Shown here in pieces: positions 1-8,032 of a stretch of 64,000 bases of DNA (positions within the stretch are counted from its first letter, which is position 1; each line of letters opens with the position of its first letter). Both the position numbers and the translations under genes were made by a program. This DNA is from Alteromonas gilva (GTDB taxonomy: Bacteria; Pseudomonadota; Gammaproteobacteria; Enterobacterales; Alteromonadaceae): positions 1,240,001 to 1,304,000 of the forward strand of contig NZ_JAQQXP010000001.1 of the NCBI RefSeq assembly GCF_028595265.1. The letters are read 5' to 3'. The notes beneath the pieces were generated by a model. That model saw only the letters and a program-made list of their open reading frames with translations. It was not told the origin of the DNA and did not search any database.

Positions 1-378
1 AACGACTACGGCTTCCACTCGCCAACCATGAGCTTCCCGGTAGCCGGTACGCTGATGATTGAGCCGACCGAGTCTGAGTCTAAGTTCGAGCTCGACCGCT
101 TCATTGAAGCCATGGTGCACATTCGAGAAGAAATCGCCAAGGTAGAAAGCGGCGAGTGGGATGCCACCGACAACCCGCTGCACAACGCGCCACACACTCT
201 GGCCGACATTTGCGACAACGACTGGAACCGCAGCTATGACCGCAACACCGCTGCGTACCCGGTACCCACCGTTGCCCGCAACAAGTTCTGGCCAAGCGTT
301 AACCGTATCGACGACGTATATGGCGATCGCAACCTTATGTGTAGCTGCCCACCGCTTGAGAGCTATATGGAAGAGTAG
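1..378 (+). CDS. gcvP: glycine dehydrogenase (decarboxylating), P-protein of the glycine cleavage system, C-terminal end only
   Basis: The reading frame is open from the first base and ends at a TAG. The 125 visible residues match the well-conserved C-terminus of the PLP-dependent P-protein: DYGFHSPTMSFPVAGT, PTESESKFELDRF, NPLHNAPHT, NKFWPSVNRIDDVYGD and a final CSCPPLESYMEE. The P-protein decarboxylates glycine and passes the aminomethyl group to the lipoyl arm of GcvH. The PLP lysine and most of the approximately 950-residue protein lie to the left of the window. The internal ATG at 28 is not a start. A strong intrinsic terminator lies about 65 bases after the stop, so this is the end of its operon (gcvT and gcvH would be expected upstream). 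The assignment is by sequence recognition and is very secure. Confidence 0.97.
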   Translation, partial: NDYGFHSPTMSFPVAGTLMIEPTESESKFELDRFIEAMVHIREEIAKVESGEWDATDNPLHNAPHTLADICDNDWNRSYDRNTAAYPVPTVARNKFWPSVNRIDDVYGDRNLMCSCPPLESYMEE

Positions 379-393
379 GTGTTTTGATAACGA

Positions 394-426
394 CAATTGA
401 AGTTGGATACTGCAATTGAAGTTGGA
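394..426. repeat. short tandem direct repeat CAATTGAAGTTGGA x2
   Basis: The 14-base unit CAATTGAAGTTGGA occurs at 394-407 and 413-426 with a 19-base period, between the gcvP stop and its terminator. It looks like a small local duplication. No function is evident. Confidence 0.7.
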
Positions 427-443
427 AACTAACTAAGTATGAA

Positions 444-470
444 AGGCGAACCAGATGGTTCGCCTTTTTT
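444..470 (+). terminator. intrinsic terminator of gcvP
   Basis: A perfect 9-bp stem AGGCGAACC / GGTTCGCCT with an AGAT tetraloop runs directly into six T residues. It lies about 65 bases after the gcvP stop. Confidence 0.93.
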
Positions 471-593
471 GTCTCTGAATATTAGTAAGCCTCAGCTAAC
501 CCCAAGTACTCTTTAAGCCTATCTTTGATGAATGTAAATATAGGTCTAAAAATCTCAATGTTTACCGCGGGCAAGTTAGGGTAGGCTTACACC

Positions 594-818
594 ATGGCCA
601 GACGTCAGGGCAGCAGTTGGTATGTAGTGGCCGTAAATGGCGAGGAAAGCACAAAAGAGCTAGCTGTTAACCTGCTTATGCTGGCGGGTAAAACGGTGTA
701 AATGTTGTTTGATGATGCAAACAATAAAACCCAGTGCAAACGTGCATCGATTCCTGAAGACGGCCAGTTAACCCTGTCTTTAAATGGTCAGGGCGGCGCC
801 GTTTTGGTGGCGAACTGA
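594..818 (+). pseudogene. remnant of the C-terminal end of a glycoside hydrolase (GH97-like)
   Basis: A 75-codon frame reads WYVVAVNGEE, ELAVNLLMLAG, then an in-frame TAA at 699-701, then DDANN and LTLSLNGQGGAVLVAN before a final TGA. This resembles the last beta-sandwich of GH97 alpha-glucosidase/SusB-type enzymes, where a WYVGA..N..E.R segment is followed by L.FL..G and ends with a glycine-rich strand. An in-frame stop (582-584) also lies just upstream, and no catalytic domain is present, so this is a decayed tail and not a working gene. The rest of the 379-1038 gap holds the gcvP terminator, a small direct repeat and an 8-bp inverted repeat (485-492/583-590); nothing else is recognised. 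The family call rests on remembered motifs and could instead be another alpha-glucosidase family. Confidence 0.45.
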
Positions 819-1038
819 CGCCCAACGGATTCATACCCATCACCCATGATGTCTTAAGGTTCGGGTATCATGAGAACTAGCCTTTCATGCGCTTCAATTA
901 TCCGCATCCAGCTCGACCGTTGAAGAATTTCTACAACATCACGTATTTCGACTATTGTTGAATAGTCAGACAACGAAAATCTGGGCATTATTTGCACAGA
1001 GTGAGTGAGATCCAGTGTCGCGTTTAAATAGGTGATTT

Positions 1039-2331
1039 ATGCTTTTTCGAAAAAAAGTGGTTGAAGATAACAGTGTTGTCATGCTCGAAAATAATCAGGA
1101 CAGTGCTGCGCTGGATGCGATTAAACAGCATGTGGGCATGATTTCTTTTAAACCTGATGGCACTATCATCGACGCTAATGACTTGTTGTTAAAGGTCGTC
1201 GGCTATCAGAGTGAAGAGTTAGAGGGCAAACACCACCGAATATTGTGTAACGCCAATTATGCAAGCAGTGAAGAATACCAACAATTCTGGAGAGATCTTG
1301 CTCGAGGTGAGTTTAAAAAAGGTTGTTTTTTACGTCGCAATAAACATGGCGACTGCGTGTGGTTGGAAGCGACCTATTTCCCGGTAAAAAATGCCCAGGG
1401 AGAGGTTGTTCGCATTCTTAAACTGGCAAACGATGTGACTGCCAAACAACGGGAGTTAATGGATAACCTGGCTAAACTGACCGCCCTGGATCGCTCCACT
1501 GCTGTCATCGAATTTAAGCCTGACGGCACCATTGTTAATGCCAACCAAAACTTTCTGGATACCATGAAAGTCAGCCTTGATGACATTAAGGGTAAACATC
1601 ACCGTATTTTTTGTGACGACAAGTTTTATAAAAATAACCCTGACTTTTGGGAAAAACTGGCACGGGGTGGATTAGAAACCGGCCGGTTTCAGCGCATTGA
1701 TAGTCAGGGCAATACAGTGTGGTTAGAAGCAACCTACAACCCGGTGTTCGATGAATATAACAAGGTCACCAAGGTACTGAAGTTCGCTACCAATATAACC
1801 AGTCGGGTAGAGGCCGCTCGCAACGCCATTGCGCTGGCCAGTGAAACGTCTGAAAAAACCGCCGTACATACCGACGATGCAGTGAAGTCGTTGAGCGAGG
1901 CCGAAAGTTTGTCGGCAACTATTCAGAGACTTGTTACTGGTGCCACACAAAGTAGTGAAAAGTTGTCTCAACAGTCCGCTGACATTCGTAATATTGTTTC
2001 AACCATTCGTAGTATTGCTGAGCAAACCAACCTGCTGGCATTGAACGCCGCCATTGAGGCTGCGCGTGCAGGCGAGGCGGGCAGAGGCTTTGCTGTAGTG
2101 GCTGACGAAGTGCGCACGCTGGCTGCCAGAGCGGCAAGTGCAACGGAGGAGATTGAAGATGTCGTCAATACCAATGCGGTGTTAATTGCCGACATCAACG
2201 AGCAAACTCAATCTATTTTCACCAGTACAGAAGAAAGTCAGAAAGCTATTGAATCAGTATCGCTTAACGTTAAAGATGCGCGGGATGGTATGGACAGTTT
2301 GGTTGCGGAAATTCAGGGGTTAATTCGTTAA
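1039..2331 (+). CDS. soluble PAS-PAS methyl-accepting chemotaxis protein (BdlA-like)
   Basis: This is a 430-residue cytoplasmic chemoreceptor with no transmembrane segment. Two PAS domains lie at about residues 30-135 and 155-255. They are near-copies of each other: each has FKPDGTI, then GKHHRI(L/F)C, then a VWLEATY strand, which points to an internal duplication. The signalling domain follows (about 265-430), with the conserved hairpin tip EQTNLLALNAAIEAARAGE at about 328-346 and a GRGFAVVADEVR stretch. Order and length match Pseudomonas BdlA, which senses oxygen, redox or nutrient cues through its PAS domains and promotes biofilm dispersal. Whether this one does so is inference. The ATG is preceded by AGGTGA. 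It stands alone, with no che genes beside it. Confidence 0.9.
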   Translation: MLFRKKVVEDNSVVMLENNQDSAALDAIKQHVGMISFKPDGTIIDANDLLLKVVGYQSEELEGKHHRILCNANYASSEEYQQFWRDLARGEFKKGCFLRRNKHGDCVWLEATYFPVKNAQGEVVRILKLANDVTAKQRELMDNLAKLTALDRSTAVIEFKPDGTIVNANQNFLDTMKVSLDDIKGKHHRIFCDDKFYKNNPDFWEKLARGGLETGRFQRIDSQGNTVWLEATYNPVFDEYNKVTKVLKFATNITSRVEAARNAIALASETSEKTAVHTDDAVKSLSEAESLSATIQRLVTGATQSSEKLSQQSADIRNIVSTIRSIAEQTNLLALNAAIEAARAGEAGRGFAVVADEVRTLAARAASATEEIEDVVNTNAVLIADINEQTQSIFTSTEESQKAIESVSLNVKDARDGMDSLVAEIQGLIR

Positions 2332-2390
2332 GAATAGCACTCAATTTTGGTTAGGTTTCACCGCTTTATAATCTAATCTTTGGTGGCTTG

Positions 2391-2501
2391 ATGCTTTTCT
2401 TAGCGCATAAAGCCAGCGAACAGCCGTATAAAACGCGCGATGACAAGGTCATCGCCAAGCTACAGGAAGCCGTTGAGCACTATCCCGCCTACGCTATGTA
2501 A
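2391..2501 (+). pseudogene. possible fragment of an IS3-family transposase (OrfB N-terminal part)
   Basis: A 36-codon frame contains QPYKTRDDKVIAKLQ followed by HYPAYAM and a stop. It resembles the segment of IS3-family OrfB that reads YKP..DD..VI..L....EKHPA.G. No other part of the element, no terminal inverted repeat and no target duplication is visible, so at most this is an insertion-sequence scar. Confidence is low because the fragment is short. Confidence 0.25.
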
Positions 2502-2671
2502 AATTCTAAAACGCTGAAGACAAGGTTGGTACCATAAACCAAATTTCACTCAGTAAATCCGACAAAGTATATTGATGAATTATCGCTAACTGATTTCAGT
2601 TCAGTGCAGGTCAGTTTAATGCTTATTGGTTTTGTCTGGGGCGTTGTTCACCACTGAGCGCAGCGTTAACC

Positions 2672-2701
2672 GTCTGCTGCGTATTTAGCAGACCTTTTTT
2701 T
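2672..2701 (+). terminator. intrinsic terminator
   Basis: A 7-bp stem GTCTGCT / AGCAGAC with an 8-base loop is followed by C and seven T residues. It lies 340 bases after the PAS-PAS receptor and after the transposase-like fragment. It may terminate the receptor transcript or a lost gene. Confidence 0.7.
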
Positions 2702-2708
2702 ATCGGGA

Positions 2709-2742
2709 GTGACAGGTAGGAGTCCGTATACACACCTGTCAC
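2709..2742. repeat. perfect 9-bp inverted repeat GTGACAGGT / ACCTGTCAC
   Basis: The arms at 2709-2717 and 2734-2742 are separated by 16 bases, just past the terminator. There is no T-run on either side, so it is not a terminator. It could be an operator or a mobile-element scar. Otherwise the 2332-2876 spacer holds only the fragment and terminator listed separately. Confidence 0.6.
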
Positions 2743-2876
2743 GTTAACTCAGCACGCAAATCAACACTGGCCTGTTGGCGGCTTAAATCAGCATTAACTT
2801 GCAGGACTTATTCGTAGCTGCCTTAGCGTTATTGTGGCTAAAACTCAAATAACACCACACAATTAAAGATTAACTC

Positions 2877-4190
2877 TTAAAAATAGTAGCCTAGGTTAAT
2901 GTTAAAGCGGCGCTCGGTTTCGGCACTGTTACCTGAACCACTCCCCCCAATAAAAGGCTGATTTCTGGCATGCACCAGGTCAAAGAAAGTATACAGTCCT
3001 CCTGCAGCAACAGAGAAGCCTGTTACGTTCATCATGGTATCCCGGCTGTTATCTGACTTATCGTACACGAGGCCATAGTTGTTATAAAATTGCAGTCCTG
3101 TTACCGGGCCCCATTCGAGGGGTAAACTGTACGCCAGGTTAAACGTACTCGTTTTCGCGCTAGCTGCAATACTGTCGTAAAACGCATAGGCACCAACAGC
3201 AATGCGGTTAACATTGTCAATATTATAGTGGTATTCCCCGTGCTGAAGTTGCAAATTCCAACGATTGAAAAAGCTATTTAAATGCAGTGCCCAAGCATTG
3301 TAGTCACCCGCACGTTCTATTCCATCATGCAAGCCTCCAGCTAGCGCAGACACGCCTATTTCAGTAATAAAGTCACTGCTGTGGGCGAATTGGTAAGCAA
3401 AACGTCCAGACAACGTGTTGTACTCACCCAGGGGCTGCGTGGGGTCGTCATAAATACCATCGTCATTCAATCGGTACCCGACGATGTCGTAAGAGTATCG
3501 ATCGGCACGGCTACTAACATAACCATCTACGCCACCTAGTTCATCATTTTTAAAAAAACCCAGATCCAGCTGCCAGTTGTCGGCCATCTGACGTTTAAAC
3601 ACGATACCCAAATCGTGGTCATCCTCCAATCCCAGATAGTAATTAGTGCTAAAGAAATAATTGTGAGAGTTATAAGAACCATTACCAAAGGGGACTTTAG
3701 TAATACCGGCCTGCACCTGCCAGTCTTCACTTAGTTGGTAGCCAGCATAAGCGAATTTTACGGCCGTCATATAATCAAAGAAACGGATCTCGGCATTTAA
3801 TATTACGTCACCTATATTTCCGCTTAAATTTAACCTGAAAATATCAAAGTCAAAGTCACCGCCCCGATTTTTGTTACCGTCGTTATAAGAGGTGTGGCTA
3901 TAGTTGGTGCGAATAGCCCCCCCTAGCCTAATTCCGTCACTTCGGTCATCGTTTTGTTCTAGCATTGCTAGCCTGGTTGACTTCTCATCATTGTCTTGTT
4001 GAACGTTTTCAATGTTGAGTTTTTGTTCTGCCAGTTGCCTTTCTTGCTGCTCGATTTTTTGTTCAAGTTTTTGTAGCAGTTGTTTGAGCTGTTGCAACTC
4101 CTTACGTAACTCATCTGTATCAGTCGCTTTAACAGGCATAGCGCTAAAAATCAGGATGAAACATATCGCTAAACGGTGGTGGCAAGACAT
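2877..4190 (-). CDS. outer-membrane porin-like beta-barrel with N-terminal coiled coil
   Basis: This is a 437-residue secreted protein. The start is set at the ATG at 4190, which gives a normal signal peptide (ICFILIFSAMPVKA). A TTG four codons upstream is possible but has no better ribosome site. After cleavage comes a heptad-like coiled coil rich in L, K, E and Q (about residues 25-75). The rest of the chain has alternating aromatic beta strands and ends in GYYF, the C-terminal aromatic signature of barrels inserted by Bam. The N-terminal coiled coil plus barrel resembles phosphate- or carbohydrate-selective porins (OprO/P-like or LamB-like), but no substrate signature is recognised. It is divergent from the dCache chemoreceptor, with a 122-base shared spacer. 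Confidence 0.75.
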   Translation of the reverse strand: MSCHHRLAICFILIFSAMPVKATDTDELRKELQQLKQLLQKLEQKIEQQERQLAEQKLNIENVQQDNDEKSTRLAMLEQNDDRSDGIRLGGAIRTNYSHTSYNDGNKNRGGDFDFDIFRLNLSGNIGDVILNAEIRFFDYMTAVKFAYAGYQLSEDWQVQAGITKVPFGNGSYNSHNYFFSTNYYLGLEDDHDLGIVFKRQMADNWQLDLGFFKNDELGGVDGYVSSRADRYSYDIVGYRLNDDGIYDDPTQPLGEYNTLSGRFAYQFAHSSDFITEIGVSALAGGLHDGIERAGDYNAWALHLNSFFNRWNLQLQHGEYHYNIDNVNRIAVGAYAFYDSIAASAKTSTFNLAYSLPLEWGPVTGLQFYNNYGLVYDKSDNSRDTMMNVTGFSVAAGGLYTFFDLVHARNQPFIGGSGSGNSAETERRFNINLGYYF

Positions 4191-4312
4191 AGAAATACCC
4201 AACTAAAGATAAGTGTAATTAACTTGAAAAATAGCATAGTTGAAAACTGGATAAAGACCCAATCTCATCCATACTAGATTTGCCGTTGGGTGCAATAATA
4301 GTGGAAAAGTTA

Positions 4313-6436
4313 ATGAGCATTCTAAAATTTAAAGCGATGCGCAGCCAGATTTCAGTTGTAGCTGGCAGCTGTTTAATTGCTGCTGTAGCAGCGTGTATTT
4401 TGTTCGGCATGATGTTCTCACATCAGCTATTCCAATTTAACCGTACAAGCAGCACTGACTTGTTTGAGCGTGAAGTTAAACTGTCACTGAGCAATCAGTT
4501 GCTGGTACAGGCAAATGAAATTGAGCAAGCCATTATGCAGTCGCTTGGTGTTGCAAAGGGCTTAGCGGATAGCATGCAATCGTTGGTTGAATCTGATGCT
4601 ATTAACCAACTGAGTAGAACAGACATTAGTAAATTGGTTTACACAGCAATTGAGAATAACCCCAAGGCTTTAGGCGCCTACATTGTTTGGGAGCCGAATG
4701 CCATTGATGGCAAAGATGCAGACTATGCCGGAGAAGGTAAGCATTCTACTGCAGCGGGTCAATTTGGTCCCTATTGGACTCGCAACCAAGCTAATAAGCT
4801 AGAGGTAAGGCCTGTTACAACTAAAGATCTATACAGCGAAACAAAAGACGCTCAAGGATTGCGAGTCAATGAGTGGTATTTGTGCCCTCGGGACAAAAGA
4901 TCCTCATGTGTCATTGATCCTGCGGTATGGAATGTACAGGGAGTACCTACATTAATGAGTTCAATTGTTCATCCGGTAATAGTGAATAAGCAATTTATGG
5001 GTGTGGCAGGCGTCGATGTTTCTATGGCTTTCTTAAAAAAGGTACTCGAAGATTTAGACAGCAACTTGTACCAAGGCGCAGGTGAATTACGCATTGTTTC
5101 TTATCGTGGTTTTTTGGTTGGGAGTACTGATAACCAGCAAATGGTTGGCAAGCCTCTGGACAACAATGAATGGCAGCTATTGCGACCTCAGATGAAGTCT
5201 GAAGCAGGAAGCTTCAACAAACAGGGGGACGATTTTGTTGTAACAGTACCCATGCCACTTAGCGCTTTTGACACACCCTGGTTGTTGGAGTACCGGGTGC
5301 CAATATCAACGGCATTAGCGAAGCTGCTCGAACTGAATGACTCACTCGACAGTCGATATAACCAGAGTGTATTTTGGCAGATACTCATTGGCGTGTTGGT
5401 TGCGCTGGTTGGTGCTTTTATCCTGTTTGTTGTCGCAGGACGTTTGGCGAAGCCATTACAGCAACTAACCGTTCTGGTAGATAGTTTGGCCCAATCAGAA
5501 GGGGATCTTACCAAACGCATTGGTTTAAGACGGCATGATGAAATTGGTCACCTTGCAGCGGCTCTCGACTTGTTTCTGGATAAAACACACCACATAGTGC
5601 GTGACACAGCGCAACTGGTAAAACAACTTCAGAATTCTTCTGTAACCAGTGCTGAAATTTCACAACGCACACACCAGGAAGTCGCTTTACAACAACGCTC
5701 GATAGAGCAGGTTGCCACTGCAGTAACAGAAATGTCGAGCACCGCGTCAGAGGTTGCGGGTCAGGCTACCTTGACCGCTGAATCGGCCCAATACGCCGCT
5801 GACTCCGTCCAGCTAGGAGATCAGGCTGTTTTGGGCACGGCTAACGTTATCGCCGAACTAGCTGAAAGTATGCAAAATGCGGGCACCATGATGAGTGAGC
5901 TCGAGAACGCGAGTACCAGTATAAATAGTATCGTTGAGGTCATCCGCAATATCTCTGAACAAACAAACCTGCTCGCACTGAATGCGGCTATCGAAGCAGC
6001 AAGAGCCGGAGAGCAAGGGCGGGGCTTTGCGGTGGTCGCTGATGAAGTTCGCAGTCTGGCCTCAAGAACTCAGGCTTCGACAGGTGAGATTCAATCTCTG
6101 ATTGGTGAGCTAACAGGTAAAACTCAAGCCGTTGTGCGCGCCATGCAACAAAACCAGCAAATGACAGTTGACACCCAGCAGCAGGCCAAAGAAGCGCAAC
6201 AGAAACTTGATCATGCGATCGGTGAAACTCACCGCATCAGCGATGCTGCAACCCAAATTGCCAGTGCCGCAGAGGAACAAAGTGTTGTTAGTGAAGAGAT
6301 CAGTAAAAATGTGGTGGAGATTAGTACTGCAGTGACTAGTTTAAGTAAGGCTGCAACGGATGCCGCCGAACAAAGTCAGCTAATTTCAAGTATTGCGAAG
6401 GATATCAATACTCAGATGAGTCGCTTTAAATATTAA
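4313..6436 (+). CDS. membrane methyl-accepting chemotaxis protein with periplasmic dCache domain
   Basis: This is a 707-residue chemoreceptor. The ATG at 4313 is preceded by GGAAAAG; an upstream TTG would only extend it by 11 residues. The first membrane segment spans about residues 12-35. A large periplasmic dCache_1-type sensor follows (about 36-350, with KALGAYIVWEPNA, a GPYWTRN motif, GVAGVDVSM and RIVSYRGFLVG). The second membrane segment is at about 355-377, then HAMP (about 378-432) and the signalling domain, whose tip EQTNLLALNAAIEAARAGE lies at about 549-567. dCache receptors usually bind amino acids, amines, purines or organic acids directly in the membrane-distal module; the ligand here is unknown. 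The periplasmic domain carries two cysteines eight residues apart (CPRDKRSSC), which could pair. Confidence 0.92.
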   Translation: MSILKFKAMRSQISVVAGSCLIAAVAACILFGMMFSHQLFQFNRTSSTDLFEREVKLSLSNQLLVQANEIEQAIMQSLGVAKGLADSMQSLVESDAINQLSRTDISKLVYTAIENNPKALGAYIVWEPNAIDGKDADYAGEGKHSTAAGQFGPYWTRNQANKLEVRPVTTKDLYSETKDAQGLRVNEWYLCPRDKRSSCVIDPAVWNVQGVPTLMSSIVHPVIVNKQFMGVAGVDVSMAFLKKVLEDLDSNLYQGAGELRIVSYRGFLVGSTDNQQMVGKPLDNNEWQLLRPQMKSEAGSFNKQGDDFVVTVPMPLSAFDTPWLLEYRVPISTALAKLLELNDSLDSRYNQSVFWQILIGVLVALVGAFILFVVAGRLAKPLQQLTVLVDSLAQSEGDLTKRIGLRRHDEIGHLAAALDLFLDKTHHIVRDTAQLVKQLQNSSVTSAEISQRTHQEVALQQRSIEQVATAVTEMSSTASEVAGQATLTAESAQYAADSVQLGDQAVLGTANVIAELAESMQNAGTMMSELENASTSINSIVEVIRNISEQTNLLALNAAIEAARAGEQGRGFAVVADEVRSLASRTQASTGEIQSLIGELTGKTQAVVRAMQQNQQMTVDTQQQAKEAQQKLDHAIGETHRISDAATQIASAAEEQSVVSEEISKNVVEISTAVTSLSKAATDAAEQSQLISSIAKDINTQMSRFKY

Positions 6437-7065
6437 CAATGTGCCGAACGACCAGCTCAATTCGGGCTGGCCATTAAGTTGTATGAATTTGATTCGCAAG
6501 GGAAACAGTCGTTTTTTGTTGAGCCGGCGCTCTAGCCAATAAAAAGCGACGGTCAGTGTTGTTGGGCTTGGTGTGTAGTTTTGGTTGCAGTGCTATTACT
6601 GCCTGATTTCGCAATCGGTATTAAAATGCACTGCGCTTTACTTATTTTTGCAGTTCAAACATCTCTATCACTTTACTGATTTGTCCCTTGTTGTCAGCCA
6701 ACCCTGTGTAAGTAAAACTCGTTTGCCCATCCTGTTTATGTATGGGTGGGACAAATAAATAGTAAAGAGTAGCTCTACAGCTAAGGACGGAGCGAGTTCA
6801 TATTGTGTTGTTTCAATGTTACCTCGATGTCTACAAACTGCGCGTTGACGCCTGTGTTTGTTATCGTGCCTTGTTAGGAGATTACCTTAATATTGAGGTG
6901 GGTAAAGCCTGAATTGCCAAAGCGCTTTGCTCAGTGGCAACGCATTTTGTGTATGTGTTGATCTGACGCTAATTAGCGATTGAGTCATAAGTGGCTGGAT
7001 AGCAGTCCCGGTAAGGAACTGCATTTGCTGTCAACATTATAACAATGCCGCTTATCCGGATGTTT
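6437..7065. other. 629-base spacer with a weak hairpin and a coding remnant
   Basis: Just after the chemoreceptor stop there is a GC-rich hairpin (CCAGCTC / GGGCTGG, 6452-6470) without a T-run. A decayed minus-strand frame lies at 6642-6797. No promoter or intact gene is recognised in the remainder. Confidence 0.4.
6642..6797 (-). pseudogene. decayed C-terminal coding remnant, family not recognised
   Basis: A 51-codon minus-strand frame without a start codon reads LYYLFVPPIHKQDGQTSFTY and ends in KVIEMFELQK before TAA. A stop (TGA) precedes it, and the neighbouring frame upstream also gives protein-like sequence (YELAPSLAVELLF), suggesting a frameshift. The amino-acid texture looks like a real protein end, but I do not recognise the family. 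Confidence 0.25.
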
Positions 7066-7968
7066 TTACACTGTCGGGGCAATGCTAGCTAAATGCGCCT
7101 GTGTTGTTAACTGCGGTAAATAAATAAGGAGTTCCTGCTTTGGAAAGTCGATGGCAAATCCGATGAGGCTATTTAATACATCGACACCCAGAATTAGTGA
7201 CGGTGCCTGACCATCATTATCGATGGTAAAGCGGATCGGCACCTCACGCATGGTAATACCGCCTAAAGAAATCGTATCAACCGTTGCTTTTTTAATCCTG
7301 TTCGTGTCTGTCGTCGCCCCGAGAATCGCGCCATCGTCTGTTAAGTGCGCGTCTGTCGTTTGCCAACCAAGCGCTTTAATTGTGGCAAGATTCGCAATAC
7401 TGGCTGCAGCACCGGTATCAATTAGTGCCGGGATTTCTACACCGTTCATTTTCACATTAACGTGAATAAGCAGGCTATCATCTTCGATTGCCGGAATAGT
7501 AATATAATGACCAGCTACCTCTCCGGATGGGGCTGTTTTCAGTTTGTTCGCTGCAAGATCAAAAATTAAGGCACCGTTTGAAAACAAGTCCATGCCAATG
7601 ATCCCCGCTGCTTCTGTGGAACCCGTATTCGGCATTGCGAGGAGCCCCACATAGCTGATGTCGAATAGCTTACTTTTAAAAGCATCAACCGGGTAGGCTT
7701 GAGCGGCAATGCTCCCGGTAGCGCCAGTAATGGTCAAACCGCTGTCAAAACTCTCCAGCTTCAGACGTTCCGCCAGTGCCGGCATCATCAGGCTCGATTC
7801 TGCACCGGTGTCCACCACCATATAGTAAGGCCCCTGACCATTTACTTCGGTCGCAATGACAGGGCGATTACGTGAGTCGTAACGGATCTCCGCTGACTGC
7901 GATGCGGTTTCGAGCGCACGTGTGCCTGTCGAAACGGCGAGTAATGTCATTAATAACCACAGTTTCAT
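7066..7968 (-). CDS. secreted tandem retropepsin-like aspartic protease
   Basis: This is a 300-residue protein with signal peptide (LWLLMTLLAVSTGTRA). It contains two clan-AA aspartic-protease domains in one chain: the first has VVDTGAESS at about residue 53 and IIGMD as its second psi-loop motif. The second has LIDTGAAAS at about 184 and LILGVD. Retropepsins are normally dimers contributing one DTG each, so two DTG motifs in one chain could form an intramolecular active site in the periplasm; this is inference. The start is the ATG at 7968 because GGAG lies seven bases before it; an upstream TTG has no such site. The gene follows the TPR lipoprotein of the Bat-type operon after a 64-base gap that contains a striking hairpin over its ribosome-binding site. 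Confidence 0.85.
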   Translation of the reverse strand: MKLWLLMTLLAVSTGTRALETASQSAEIRYDSRNRPVIATEVNGQGPYYMVVDTGAESSLMMPALAERLKLESFDSGLTITGATGSIAAQAYPVDAFKSKLFDISYVGLLAMPNTGSTEAAGIIGMDLFSNGALIFDLAANKLKTAPSGEVAGHYITIPAIEDDSLLIHVNVKMNGVEIPALIDTGAAASIANLATIKALGWQTTDAHLTDDGAILGATTDTNRIKKATVDTISLGGITMREVPIRFTIDNDGQAPSLILGVDVLNSLIGFAIDFPKQELLIYLPQLTTQAHLASIAPTV

Positions 7969-7969
7969 A

Positions 7970-8001
7970 ACAGTCTCCAATAATTACTATTGGATGACTG
8001 T
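7970..8001 (-). promoter_or_regulatory. hairpin sequestering the ribosome-binding site of the retropepsin gene
   Basis: On the minus strand the sequence ACAGTC-AT-CCAATA-GTAAT-TATTGG-A-GACTGT folds into a 12-bp stem with one small asymmetric bulge and a 5-base loop. The Shine-Dalgarno GGAG is inside the 3' arm and the ATG follows one base after the stem. This arrangement would hide the ribosome site. It suggests translational control such as a thermometer, a protein-bound operator or coupling. The structure is seen in the sequence; the role is inference. Confidence 0.6.
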
Positions 8002-8032
8002 ACTTAGTCAAGCTTACCCAGACCTTGCACTA

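Noticed and set aside
485..590. 8-bp inverted repeat GTAAGCCT/AGGCTTAC enclosing about 90 bases upstream of the GH97 remnant
   Set aside because: Considered as a mobile-element end, but 8 bp in a 100-base window is not far from chance and no element is present.
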